Source: JACKAN01 sp964502735
Lineage (GTDB): Bacteria > Bdellovibrionota > Bdellovibrionia > Bdellovibrionales > UBA1609
Length of the DNA stretch: 64,000 bases
Direction: 5' to 3'
NCBI GenBank assembly: GCA_964502735.1
Contig: CAZCYD010000002.1
Coordinates: 78,441 to 142,440, forward strand
Shown: piece after piece, positions 53,647 through 62,598 of the stretch
Numbering within the stretch: the first letter of the stretch is position 1
Layout: the number at the start of each line of letters is the position of its first letter
Notes under the pieces: generated by a model
Told to the model about the DNA's origin: nothing
The model's database searches: none
What the model saw: only the letters and a program-made list of their open reading frames with translations
Made by a program: the position numbers and the translations under genes

Positions 53647-55506
53647 TTGTATCTGTCGGTAGAGCTGATAGTTGCCAGCGCCAGACAGAGACCTGACTTC
53701 AATTAGATAGTATCCAGGAGCGCCAAAGTAGTTAATTTTCTCATTAGACTTTGTGCCAATAGATCTTGCGACTTCAATCCAATCTGAGCCACTCCATCTG
53801 TACAGATGCAAGTCAAAATTAGTATTTACTGGTCCTTCAAGAGTATAGTTGTGTGTGGAACTCTTCAGAGTTTGATAATAGTTCCCATTTGGTTGGTACT
53901 GGCGATCACCACTGTGGTTGAGGACACCGCTAAATATTTCACAAACGGGGCAAGGGTTAGGCGGTTGTTGAGTAGATAGGGCGTAATTAGCAACTAATTG
54001 TAAATTGGAATATGAGGAATAAGCGCGAATCATAATGTGATACTCGCCCTCATTTGGATTAACAAAATTGCAAGTTTCTTCGTTTCCATTTTTGTAAGGG
54101 CGACAATCGTATTGATTAAGTGTGGGTGAGAGTCCACTTTTTACATAAAGATCAGCGTCGCCCGCTCCTCCAAAGATGCGAACCTCTAAACTTGTAACAC
54201 CAGAAGGTAGAATTAAGCGATAGTGAAGTTCTTCTCCACGAGGGCTTGAAGTTATTTTTTTGTTTACACCATTTTGAAGTACATTGTTTTCTAGATCTAA
54301 CTCTTGCCCAATAAAAGCCGTGTTGAGCATACGATTGGGGGAACTAAGGACCTGACTTAATTTGTCTTTAACAGAATTCGTGATGATAGATGATGAGACT
54401 TCATTTGGATTAGCTTGAGGACGAATAGACATGAACATTGCGGTAACCCCGGCTACATGTGGGGCGGCCATGGATGTTCCACTAAGTGTTGCGGTCGCAT
54501 TATTGGAATTGTACCAGGCTGAAAGAATATCACTTCCCGGCGCAAAAATATCAACACAGTTTCCATGATTTGAAAATGACGATCGCCGGTCTTGGGAATC
54601 AGTGCTTCCTACAGTTATGGCCTCTGTTATTCTTGCTGGAGAGCTGTTACAGGCATTGGTGTTTTCGTTACCTGCGGCAACAACATAAATTATTCCATTC
54701 GAAATAGAGGCTCTAATCGCATCATCTAAGGCTTGAGAAGCCGGTCCACCAAGGCTCATATTTGCGATTGCGGGTTTGGTGTGATTAGCTGTCACCCACT
54801 CAACTCCAGCTATAACAGAAGAGTAGGTTCCTGAGCCTACACAATCGAGCACTCTAATTCCGTAGAGTTTTACTTTTTTTGCAACTCCATATCTTTTACC
54901 ACCGATTGTTCCAGCGACGTGGGTTCCGTGTCCATTGCAATCTGTGGCATCCCGATCAGAATCAACTGTGTCTACTCCATGAAAGGCCCGGCCTTCAAAG
55001 TCTGTGTGGGTTGTTAAGATGCCTGTATCTATTACGTATACATTTACATTTGAAGCTTCGGACTTAAATTCGTATGTCTGGTTAAGTGGGAGGCTCTCTT
55101 GATCTATACGATCTAAGCCCCATGTAGGATTTATTTGTGTGTTATTCAGGGATATTTTTTGATCTTTTTCAATATAAGCCACGCGAGGGTCTTTGGCTAG
55201 AATTTCCGATTGCTCTTTTGTTAATTTCATTAACCCACCCATTATTGTTAAATGAAAGGAGTGGACAACTTCGGAATGGCTCAAAGTAGATAAATCATTA
55301 AGGGTGGAAACAACAAGGTCTTTCTGAGCTAAATTGTGTTGGTTTTGAACAAATAAAGATTGTATATGAGATTTTTTAAGAACCACAATATAGTCAGATT
55401 TAACTTGTGAGTTATTAAATGTATCTGAGTTTTTAAAATCATTCGTACAATTTGTTAAAAAAATAACTGCAAAAGTTGCGAGTAATAATACTTTTATTTT
55501 AAACAA
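53641..55506 (-). CDS. Proteinase-K-like S8 protease, lipoprotein with PPC domain
   Basis: A 621-residue protein: lipobox FLTNC (Cys20), I9 propeptide-inhibitor domain (~38-118), S8A catalytic domain with Asp160 (VYVIDTGILTTHTDF), His193 (NGHGTHVAGT), oxyanion Asn280 (AAGNEN) and Ser345 (LSGTSMAAPHVAG). A pre-peptidase C-terminal (PPC) domain lies at ~405-515 (RIFGGAGDADLYVKSG) and a related beta-domain at the end. It is a secreted or surface protease, autoprocessed. Its last codon overlaps the palindromic repeat. Confidence 0.94.
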   Translation of the reverse strand: MFKIKVLLLATFAVIFLTNCTNDFKNSDTFNNSQVKSDYIVVLKKSHIQSLFVQNQHNLAQKDLVVSTLNDLSTLSHSEVVHSFHLTIMGGLMKLTKEQSEILAKDPRVAYIEKDQKISLNNTQINPTWGLDRIDQESLPLNQTYEFKSEASNVNVYVIDTGILTTHTDFEGRAFHGVDTVDSDRDATDCNGHGTHVAGTIGGKRYGVAKKVKLYGIRVLDCVGSGTYSSVIAGVEWVTANHTKPAIANMSLGGPASQALDDAIRASISNGIIYVVAAGNENTNACNSSPARITEAITVGSTDSQDRRSSFSNHGNCVDIFAPGSDILSAWYNSNNATATLSGTSMAAPHVAGVTAMFMSIRPQANPNEVSSSIITNSVKDKLSQVLSSPNRMLNTAFIGQELDLENNVLQNGVNKKITSSPRGEELHYRLILPSGVTSLEVRIFGGAGDADLYVKSGLSPTLNQYDCRPYKNGNEETCNFVNPNEGEYHIMIRAYSSYSNLQLVANYALSTQQPPNPCPVCEIFSGVLNHSGDRQYQPNGNYYQTLKSSTHNYTLEGPVNTNFDLHLYRWSGSDWIEVARSIGTKSNEKINYFGAPGYYLIEVRSLSGAGNYQLYRQIQY

Positions 55507-55697
55507 ATTTATCTCCTTTGATTTTCGGATTAAAACCTAACCTGAGATTAAGACGGGAACAGATTGTATAAGGGTTAGTTAAATTGTAGATATTCAGACA
55601 AAGGTCCTGGAAATAAGAAAGGGTTGGTGCTATCAAAGCTGAAATTTAATCAGAATAGATTTCTGATTATCAGCTAGAAAAATTTAATTGGCTAGAT

Positions 55698-56402
55698 TTA
55701 ATTGGGAAAGTTAGGGTGCCAGGCGTATAGTAAACTCCCGTGTTGTAGTCGGCGAACTACGGATTCTGCCAATGGCATTTCTACGGCTGGGCAACCCCAA
55801 CTTCTGCCTATAAGAGATCGATCTTCTCTAACATAGTTGGCTCCGTGAATGACTATAGCTCTTCGGCGAGCCAAACTATTGCGTTTTTCAAGACCATCAA
55901 GGCGCAATGAAAGGCCATATTTTCCATAGTAAGGCTCGGCTGTTAAATAAAAGCCAAGAGAGGTCATTTTTGAACCTGAAACATTAGAAAACGTCTGCGC
56001 ATATCCTGTGTGTTGGGGGTCAGAGCCGGTGCCATGAGCAGAGAGCAGAGAGTCTACATTTCCATTTTCGAGGTTAATAATAAACTTTCTCTTTTCGCTG
56101 GAATGAACGGAGAAGTCTATAATTGTCATATATTTTCGGTTTTTAATGTTTTTTTGATTTTGATCGTAGTAATTAAAGGCTTCTTCTAGGGCCTGGGCGG
56201 GGACGCCTTGAGCTATGACATGATCGTAAAGGCTGGAGGAGTTGAAAGTTTTTATTTCAAGCGAATCTGATGACTCCTCATCGGCAATAGATATTTCTCT
56301 GTCCCAGATTGACTCATAAGTGTCTTCCGCACAGGAAGACAATAGAATAAGACTTATCGTGATAAAACTAATTCGCAGAGGTAATAACTTTTTTAGACTC
56401 AT
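55698..56402 (-). CDS. L,D-transpeptidase-like (murein L,D-transpeptidase catalytic domain) lipoprotein
   Basis: A 234-residue protein with a lipobox (LLSSC, Cys24). The catalytic signature AIVIHGANYV, followed by SLIGRSWGCPAVEM, gives the His and Cys of the second L,D-transpeptidase family (distinct from the YkuD protein at 2473-3690). It is expected to crosslink or edit peptidoglycan at the outer membrane or periplasm. The preceding region has FSVHSSEKRKFIINL, typical of the family. Confidence 0.85.
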   Translation of the reverse strand: MSLKKLLPLRISFITISLILLSSCAEDTYESIWDREISIADEESSDSLEIKTFNSSSLYDHVIAQGVPAQALEEAFNYYDQNQKNIKNRKYMTIIDFSVHSSEKRKFIINLENGNVDSLLSAHGTGSDPQHTGYAQTFSNVSGSKMTSLGFYLTAEPYYGKYGLSLRLDGLEKRNSLARRRAIVIHGANYVREDRSLIGRSWGCPAVEMPLAESVVRRLQHGSLLYAWHPNFPN

Positions 56403-56574
56403 CTATTTAGGCTAACTGAAAATCGGGAAAAGGCTTAAGCTAGAACAGGAAAACTAGACCTTTATCTAGATTGGTTTTCATTAAGCGGGGCTTGCACTTG
56501 TCTGAATAGAGGCTTGTTTGGGCGTGCATAGAGGGCTTGGTTTCCAGATTTAGTATTAAAAATCTCAAGGAAAT

Positions 56575-57420
56575 TTATTTTTCTTCTAGAACCTTGTCTA
56601 AAATGTTTTTTATTTCAATAAACTGTTCAAAGTTATTATGTTTTTTATAACCATTTATAAGAATTTGAGATTTTTTTATAATTTCTTGCGTTGTAAGGTC
56701 AATCTCTTCGTGCGTGAGGTTGTGGATGAGGTGTTTTAATGCAGAGAATAGAGATTTAACCCTCCAATAATCCATAGCCACGTACTTTCTAGACAGTTGG
56801 TCTTGGTGACCTCCGTATTTATTCAATAGTGGTTTATCAATATAACCGGCCTCGTATTTTGAAAAAATCTTAAGCCAAAGATCGTAGTCTTCACATGCGG
56901 GAAAAGATTCCTCAAACCCCCCGAACTCTTCGAAGATGTCTTTGTGGAGAGTTGAAGCTGACGGACTTACACAACAAAGCGGTACACACCGAGTGTATAT
57001 TCTACCCCCGTATTTTTTGTGTTTATTTTTGGCATTGACTCTGACTCCATTTCGAATCCAAATCTCATTACAGTGAACGAACTTTATTTCTGGGTTTTTC
57101 TCAATATACGAAGCTTGGTTTTCAAGTTTGTCCTTTAGCCATTCGTCATCTGAGTCTAAAAAAGCTAACCAAGAATAGTTTGAATTTCTAACTCCTACAT
57201 TTCGACTAAAGCTAACCCCCGAATTTTTGGGGTTTCTAATGTAGTGGATTTGGTTATAGCAATAGCTTTTTACAACACCCTCTGTTTCATCAGTGGACCC
57301 ATCGTCAACTACAATTAACTCCCAGTGGGGGTAAGTTTGGTAAGCTATAGAATCTATGGCTCTTTTTAGGCTTTGCGCACGATTGTATGTGGGAATGATT
57401 ATGCTAAAACTAATAGGCAT
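56575..57420 (-). CDS. Family 2 glycosyltransferase
   Basis: A 281-residue GT-A enzyme: FSIIIPTYNRAQSLKRAIDS, WELIVVDDGSTDETEG, WLAFLDSDDEWL (DxD) and a C-terminal acceptor region with CEDYDLWLK. It is likely to act in surface polysaccharide or LPS synthesis. No other sugar gene is adjacent. The upstream region 57421-57675 is pyrimidine-rich with short CTATACACT repeats (about 57490-57510). Confidence 0.88.
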   Translation of the reverse strand: MPISFSIIIPTYNRAQSLKRAIDSIAYQTYPHWELIVVDDGSTDETEGVVKSYCYNQIHYIRNPKNSGVSFSRNVGVRNSNYSWLAFLDSDDEWLKDKLENQASYIEKNPEIKFVHCNEIWIRNGVRVNAKNKHKKYGGRIYTRCVPLCCVSPSASTLHKDIFEEFGGFEESFPACEDYDLWLKIFSKYEAGYIDKPLLNKYGGHQDQLSRKYVAMDYWRVKSLFSALKHLIHNLTHEEIDLTTQEIIKKSQILINGYKKHNNFEQFIEIKNILDKVLEEK

Positions 57421-57675
57421 GTTCCTTCTTTATGCATATTCCAAGTCTTATTTTCAATCCTTATCTTTAACTTCTATATATCTTTACTCTCTATACACTT
57501 TCTATACACTCTCTCTACATGGATATGCTGCACACAAGCTTTAGTCTGTTGACATTTGAATAGAGGGTATTCGCCGAGAGAGGTGCCCTCATTCATTATT
57601 ATAGTGAGTAAAAAGTTCCAAAAACTAGGCCATTTCATTGATTTTTTTTGCAAAAAAATCTAGTAATAGTTGCTT

Positions 57676-58620
57676 ATGCAATTTGAAGGATCGGAAAAAA
57701 AATTAGAAGTTGTCTTTTCAGCATCTGTTGGCGACCTGAGGGATAAGGGGCTGGGCTTTTGGCAGTTATTAGTGAGTTCAGCCAAGGCTCAAATCCTTTC
57801 AAGCATGAGGGGGGAGAACTGTGAGGCTTATTTGTTGTCTGAATCCAGTCTTTTCGTTTGGAGCGACAGATTAACCTTGATCACTTGTGGTCAAACCACT
57901 TTAGTTGAAGCTATTAAGTTTATTCTTAAGTCCTTCAATCTGACTCAAATCCGATCACTAATATTTCAGAGAAAAAATGAGTATTTCCCGTATTATCAAC
58001 CTTCCAACTTTTTTGAAGACGTTCGAGAGTTAAATTTACATATCGATGGAAAGTCTTTGAGGTTTGGAGGAGCCGATGAGCATCATCTTTTTTTATATCA
58101 TTTGAACAAGGCTTATGAACCTTTGGCCACAGATCGAACTTTAGAAGTGCTAATGTACGATCTTTCTCCTGAAACGCTTGAAATCTTCCGCTGTGGATCA
58201 TTTAGTGCTTTTGAATTAAGAGAAAAAACAAGTGTTGATAAAATCTTTTCTGGTTTTAGCATCGACGACTTTGTTTTTGAGCCTTATGGTTATTCGTTAA
58301 ATGCGATTCGTGGTACTGACTACTACACAATTCATGTTACACCTCAAGAGATGAGTTGTTATGTCAGCTTTGAAACAAATGCTCATATTTCAGATTTGGA
58401 ACTAAAATCAACACTAAATAAAGTTATTGGAATTTTTAAGCCAAATAATTTTGACGTAGTCTTTTTTGATCCGCACAAGCTAGTTCCCCAGGATGTCGAT
58501 GGATACGAACAAAAGAGTTGTGTTGAAGGGGAGCTGTCTTGTGGGTATCAAGTGTCGTTTAATCACTTCTATAAAAAAACAAATTTCCCTCAGCGCCCGG
58601 TAGAAATTAAGGAGTTTTAG
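57676..58620 (+). CDS. speD: S-adenosylmethionine decarboxylase, eukaryotic type
   Basis: About 314 residues, clearly like the eukaryotic pyruvoyl enzyme: FEGSEKKLEVVF at the N-terminus, self-cleavage site YLLSESSLFVW (between Glu56 and Ser57, counting from ATG 57676), ITCGQTTLV with the catalytic Cys71, and GYSLNAIRGTDYYTIHVTP followed by YVSFETN carrying the processing Ser and His. Bacteria mostly use short SpeD forms instead. It makes decarboxylated AdoMet for spermidine. ATG 57676 is preferred over TTG 57670. It is followed directly by spermidine synthase. Confidence 0.9.
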   Translation: MQFEGSEKKLEVVFSASVGDLRDKGLGFWQLLVSSAKAQILSSMRGENCEAYLLSESSLFVWSDRLTLITCGQTTLVEAIKFILKSFNLTQIRSLIFQRKNEYFPYYQPSNFFEDVRELNLHIDGKSLRFGGADEHHLFLYHLNKAYEPLATDRTLEVLMYDLSPETLEIFRCGSFSAFELREKTSVDKIFSGFSIDDFVFEPYGYSLNAIRGTDYYTIHVTPQEMSCYVSFETNAHISDLELKSTLNKVIGIFKPNNFDVVFFDPHKLVPQDVDGYEQKSCVEGELSCGYQVSFNHFYKKTNFPQRPVEIKEF

Positions 58621-58622
58621 TC

Positions 58623-59498
58623 ATGGCACAAATTCATAAGCTTAATGGAGTTTCTTATGTGGTGGAGTTTCACCAAGATAAATACTTACAGGGCTGGGCT
58701 TTAGATGAAGTTCTGTTTTCAGGAGAAAGTTCCTTTCAGAAAGTCGATGTAGTAAAAACCAAGTACATGGGAAATATGCTCTTAAACGATGAGCTTGTTA
58801 TGACATCTGATCGGGATGAATTTTCATATCACGAAATGATGGCTCATGTGCCATTATTTACTCACCCGAAACCAGAACGCATTCTCATTATTGGTGGGGG
58901 AGACGGTGGAACAGCAAGGGAGGTCTTAAAACACCCCTCAGTTAAAGAATGTGTAATGGTTGAGATTGATGATATGGTAGTAAAAGCATCTCGAGACTTT
59001 ATTCCTTCAACATCCTGTGAATTGGACAATCCACGACTGAAACTGATTATCGATGATGGTGTTAAATACGTAAAGGAAACGGAAAAGCACTTTGACGTAA
59101 TTTTAATTGATTCAACGGATCCTATTGGCCCTGGTGCCCCACTATTTGGAGATGAATTTTATCAGAATGTGAAAAAACTATTAAATCCTAAAGGCGTAGT
59201 TGTGGCTCAAGGAGAATGTGCGTGGATAGCTCCAAAGGCCCAGGAGGGGTTGTTAAATATTATTCGTAAAAACTTTTCAGTTGTGGGTCTTTACAATTAC
59301 ACCAATATTACCTATCCCGGTGGGACTTGGTCATTTACATGGGCTTCAGAAGATTTGAACCCTCGCTCCGACTTTAAAGCTGAGAGAGTTGACGAACTAA
59401 ATTTAGAGTTAAGATATTATAACAAAAACCTGCATACAGCCTGTTTTTCTTTACCACAGTTTTATTATGATATGTACGGTGATTTTTTGACTATATAA
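58623..59498 (+). CDS. speE: Spermidine synthase
   Basis: A 291-residue aminopropyltransferase: SAM-fold IIGGGDGGTAREVLKH, the substrate region EFSYHEMMAHVPL and the catalytic DVILIDSTDPIGPG. It transfers aminopropyl from decarboxylated AdoMet to putrescine. It begins two bases after the speD stop, so the polyamine genes are coupled. No putrescine-forming gene (speA/B/C) is in the window. Confidence 0.95.
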   Translation: MAQIHKLNGVSYVVEFHQDKYLQGWALDEVLFSGESSFQKVDVVKTKYMGNMLLNDELVMTSDRDEFSYHEMMAHVPLFTHPKPERILIIGGGDGGTAREVLKHPSVKECVMVEIDDMVVKASRDFIPSTSCELDNPRLKLIIDDGVKYVKETEKHFDVILIDSTDPIGPGAPLFGDEFYQNVKKLLNPKGVVVAQGECAWIAPKAQEGLLNIIRKNFSVVGLYNYTNITYPGGTWSFTWASEDLNPRSDFKAERVDELNLELRYYNKNLHTACFSLPQFYYDMYGDFLTI

Positions 59499-59542
59499 AT
59501 TTTGACTATATAAAGAGTAGTAAAAAACTTTACGACAAACTG

Positions 59543-60241
59543 ATGACAAAAAAAGCTCCAAACCAAGATATTTCAATAATAGAAAAACAGTTGCAGATAC
59601 TGTTGCCATTTATTACTGAAAGTCGTTGGAATAGAATTGTAGAAATAGTTGAAAATAGAACTTATAATGTTGTACCCGTACTGGAGCATATTTACGACAG
59701 TGGAAACACGAGTGCTGTTATGAGAAGTGCTGAGGCTTTTGGCTTCTCAAAGTTTCATATTATTGAACGTCCTGATGGCCAATTTAAACATTCGACCAGA
59801 GTTTCTCAGGGAACAGAAAAGTGGCTTCAAATTAAGCGACATAAAGACTCTTTAAGATGTTTGAGGGAATTCAAAGAGCGTGGTTTCAAAATTTACGCAA
59901 CTCATCTCGAGGCTACAATTAAGATTGAGAATATAAATTGGAGTCACCCGTCAGCCATAATTTTCGGCAATGAAAAAGATGGAGTGTCGCAGGAGGCTTT
60001 GTCTCTCTGTGATGAAAAATTTTTGATTCCCATGTATGGATTTGCTCAGAGTTTTAATATTTCTGTAGCCGCAGCTCTATGTTTTCAATTTATTCATCAG
60101 TCCAGAGTTTCTACATGGGGAAAAAGCGGAGATCTCAACCCATCCGAAAAAACCGAGATGTTGTTTGACTATGTCTATAAGAGCATAAAAGAGCCTGACA
60201 AAATTCTACGATCCATTTCAGGGTCTAATTTTAACCCCTAA
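59543..60241 (+). CDS. TrmH-family (SpoU) tRNA/rRNA 2'-O-methyltransferase
   Basis: A 232-residue SPOUT-fold enzyme: N-terminal region (VPVLEHIYDSGNTSAVMRSA) and C-terminal knot motifs IIFGNEKDGVSQEA and IPMYGFAQSFNISVAAALC. The family methylates ribose 2'-OH, for example Gm18 of tRNA (TrmH); the layout fits TrmH. It lies 44 bases after speE on the same strand and may be co-transcribed. Confidence 0.88.
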   Translation: MTKKAPNQDISIIEKQLQILLPFITESRWNRIVEIVENRTYNVVPVLEHIYDSGNTSAVMRSAEAFGFSKFHIIERPDGQFKHSTRVSQGTEKWLQIKRHKDSLRCLREFKERGFKIYATHLEATIKIENINWSHPSAIIFGNEKDGVSQEALSLCDEKFLIPMYGFAQSFNISVAAALCFQFIHQSRVSTWGKSGDLNPSEKTEMLFDYVYKSIKEPDKILRSISGSNFNP

Positions 60242-60283
60242 GTTTAGCTCCTAACTTTGCTTCGATATTTAAAGAGGACTTCC

Positions 60284-60817
60284 CTAAAGAGTGATTTCTA
60301 AGCTTCTCATTAGACCGTCATTTTCCGCTTTGAGCTTTTGGAGCTTATCGAGTTCGTTGTGAACTTGCTTTTGAGTTTTGGATAGGGGTTCTCCCTGTAT
60401 TTTTTGCGATAACTGAGAAATTCTTTTATTGAGTTCAATATTGGTGGCTTCTAACTCCAAAAAGCGTTTGCCGCGTTGGTAAAAGTCAAAAAAAGTAGCC
60501 TGATAGTCGCTTGGACAGATGGGGTTGTAGTCACGTCCGCTCCGCCCAAGCTCAAAGGCGATCTCTGGGCGACAAAACTCAACTAATCCTTGGTTGTAGC
60601 CACTTAAATAGAGCTTTTTATACAGCACGGGATCGGATTGTTGGCAAACTAGGGGGATATTGGCATTCAAGTACTTGTAGTTTAACCCCTGGGCCCCTTC
60701 TCTTCTGCCAAGTTCAAACCAGTCGGCCTCTTGGCAGGACTCAAGTTTTTGGGGTTGGGCACAGCCAACAACAAGAAGGGACAAAAAAATTGAAAGGGCA
60801 ACTCTCAATACAGGCAT
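60284..60817 (-). CDS. DUF2799-like lipoprotein
   Basis: A 177-residue protein with a lipobox (LVVGC, Cys19). The repeated pattern WFELGRREGAQG, LYLSGYNQGLVEFC and AFELGRSGRDYNPIC matches DUF2799 lipoproteins. A coiled-coil C-terminus (~125-177) follows. The function is unknown; it is predicted as an outer-membrane lipoprotein and is convergent with the TrmH gene. Confidence 0.82.
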   Translation of the reverse strand: MPVLRVALSIFLSLLVVGCAQPQKLESCQEADWFELGRREGAQGLNYKYLNANIPLVCQQSDPVLYKKLYLSGYNQGLVEFCRPEIAFELGRSGRDYNPICPSDYQATFFDFYQRGKRFLELEATNIELNKRISQLSQKIQGEPLSKTQKQVHNELDKLQKLKAENDGLMRSLEITL

Positions 60818-60942
60818 AGGTTAGGACTTATAGCCCTTAATTTAGAATTTGACAATGTATAGTCGAATCGAATAACCACTTTTATTTTGTGTTTGTTTAC
60901 GTTTGCGCAGTTGTCATCTGCCTTATCAAACCTCTTTTTGTA

Positions 60943-61055
60943 GAGCCCTTATTAGAGGGCTCCTATCAAGAAAAAACTTGATTAAGAAAAAAATTGGTTA
61001 GTTGAGAAGGGTTGGTTAAGAAAAAACTTAGTTAGTTGAAAAATGGGAGCCTTGT
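60943..61055 (+). promoter_or_regulatory. Putative switch leader of queF (alternative pairing hides the Shine-Dalgarno)
   Basis: GAGCCCT (60943-60949) and AGGGCTC (60956-60962) form a 7-bp hairpin. The same right arm, AGGGCTCCTA (60956-60965), can instead pair over ten positions (two G-U) with TGGGAGCCTT (61044-61053), which contains the GGGAG ribosome-binding site of queF. Between them lie A-rich direct repeats (AAGAAAAAACTT, TTAGTTGA). The two exclusive structures are the layout of a translational switch. The ligand may be preQ1, by context only. Confidence 0.5.
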
Positions 61056-61433
61056 ATGTCGAAATCCAAACTTTATGGTGAAATAGCTATAGAAAATAAT
61101 GAGCTTGAGAGATTTGAAAATCGAACTCAATACAGGAAGTACTCAGTGGATTTTATTTGTCCTGAGTTTACCTGCGTTTGTCCTCGCAGTGGATTTCCAG
61201 ATTTTGCCACAATTTACATTCGCTATGTGCCAGATAAATGGTGTGTGGAATTGAAATCTCTAAAACTTTATATCAATAGCTTTCGAGATCTCAAAATTTT
61301 TCATGAAGACATTACAAATCGTATACTTGATGATCTCGTAAAGTTATTAGATCCCTGGGAAATTGAAGTCAAAGCTGACTTTAATGTGAGAGGGAATATT
61401 CACACGGTTGTCACGGCTGTACATAAAAAATGA
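61056..61433 (+). CDS. queF: NADPH-dependent preQ0 reductase QueF
   Basis: A 125-residue type I (single-domain) QueF. VCPRSGFPDFATI gives catalytic Cys42 and Asp49 with the family's +7 spacing, and WCVELKSLKLYINSFRD gives substrate-binding Glu65 and the QueF motif. It reduces preQ0 to preQ1 in queuosine biosynthesis. It is monocistronic behind a structured leader. The stop codon lies in a hairpin (61430-61455). Confidence 0.92.
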   Translation: MSKSKLYGEIAIENNELERFENRTQYRKYSVDFICPEFTCVCPRSGFPDFATIYIRYVPDKWCVELKSLKLYINSFRDLKIFHEDITNRILDDLVKLLDPWEIEVKADFNVRGNIHTVVTAVHKK

Positions 61434-61455
61434 GCCAGAAGAAACTCTGGCTCAT
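61425..61455 (-). terminator. Intrinsic terminator for minus-strand transcription, overlapping queF stop
   Basis: ATGAGCCAGA (61430-61439) and TCTGGCTCAT (61446-61455) form a perfect 10-bp stem. Read on the minus strand it is followed by TTTTTT (complement of 61425-61430), the classic terminator form. On the plus strand an A-run follows, so it would not be a standard terminator for queF. Confidence 0.7.
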
Positions 61456-61514
61456 AAAAATTGCGGGCAGGACCCAGTTTTAAAATAGTTTATACACTTT
61501 TGATGCCAGCTCAG

Positions 61515-61613
61515 TTAAAATGGAGTTCGTTTAAAATCCATAAAATAGTCAATGTCGCGACGCGTGAAACATTCCTTTTCACTTTTTAGGCCAATAGCAG
61601 GAGCTAACATCAA
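61515..61613 (-). other. Possible small ORF or gene-end remnant
   Basis: A frame starting TTG-ATG (61613/61610) reads LAPAIGLKSEKECFTRRDID then YFMDFKRTPF and stops at 61515-61517. The frame remains open and basic for ~16 codons further upstream without a start (LKRVQRLNFRLLHR). It could be a remnant of a longer gene or a chance ORF; no family was recognised. The rest of 61456-61708 shows nothing else. Confidence 0.15.
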
Positions 61614-61708
61614 GCGGTGCAGTAGTCGGAAGTTGAGTCGCTGGACCCTCTTTAGTTAAAAGTGTTTACGCAGAACTAATCTTAACTAGGTTGGAATTCC
61701 AGGTCGGG

Positions 61709-62134
61709 TTATTGCTTAATAAGGTTCAGGCATTCAATTTTTGTATCTTGCTTCCAACCAAAAAGTTTTTTTACTTGTCCATCAATGGCGATTTTTGTTA
61801 GCTCACCATCTATGATATCAATATCAACTCGTCCTCTTGTAACAGCATTACCATTTTGATGTTCGTTGCAAGACATCATTATTCCAGTGCCCTTTTTCCC
61901 TTCAAAATAATTAATTTGTAAAACAGAATCGTCGCAGTAAACAAACGAACCCGAGGTAAAATCATTTGTTATGCCTACCACTTCATTTTTATTTCCTTGA
62001 GACACGTAGTAAATCGTACCGTTTTTATGACTTTCAACTTCAACTGTGCAATCTGAGTCGTTTGTGTAGGTTGTGGAGCTGGCAATTGCAGATAACGTAG
62101 TAAAAAAAATTAGAACTAAACTTATTGATCTCAT
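61709..62134 (-). CDS. Small exported protein of unknown function
   Basis: A 141-residue protein with a signal peptide (to about Ala18) and a beta-rich mature part with four Cys residues (DCTVEVES, VYCDD, MMSCNEH, IECLNL) that may form two disulphides. No family was recognised. It is probably periplasmic and monocistronic. The 462-base region 62135-62598 upstream holds no convincing gene; an ACAGGAT/ATCCTGT inverted pair with a T-run (about 62384-62446) is the only structure seen. Confidence 0.6.
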   Translation of the reverse strand: MRSISLVLIFFTTLSAIASSTTYTNDSDCTVEVESHKNGTIYYVSQGNKNEVVGITNDFTSGSFVYCDDSVLQINYFEGKKGTGIMMSCNEHQNGNAVTRGRVDIDIIDGELTKIAIDGQVKKLFGWKQDTKIECLNLIKQ

Positions 62135-62598
62135 TTGTTAATCCTCAAAATATTCATGATGGTTTTTTCCATCGGTTATTAGTAATAAATTCTTCTATCG
62201 TTATGAATTACAAAAAATATGTTGAGACTTTGGAACAAGAAACGTTTGAAATAATGAGCGTCCAATTGTTAATCAAAATCCAAACGGCATATCAGGAATT
62301 TATGTAAACAAAGTCAACCCTCCCTTGGAGCTAATGCCTTCGATATGACTCGTAGAAGCCTCTGTCAATAATGCATCGCGCATTTATCCTGTTTTTTATT
62401 TTCATAAGAACGTCGGCAAACAAGAGGACAGGATTTTTTTCAATCAAGCCATGTCAAAAAACTGTCTAGGAAATTAAGACGGTCATTATCAAGAATAGCT
62501 CAAAGTTTTTCACAACAATCAACATCAAACGGATTGCTAACTCCTGTCAATTCTCATAGGATAACCTTTAACAGGATGTTGGTATCCAAAGGCCTACG

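Noticed and set aside
60943..61055. Canonical preQ1-I riboswitch before queF
   Set aside because: The short conserved hairpin and the ATAAAAAACTAA-like tail that must pair with its loop are not found in the correct arrangement, so only a non-canonical switch is proposed.
62125..62307. 60-codon plus-strand ORF overlapping the start of 61709-62134
   Set aside because: It begins inside the divergent gene's start region, has no ribosome-binding site and its translation has no recognisable character.
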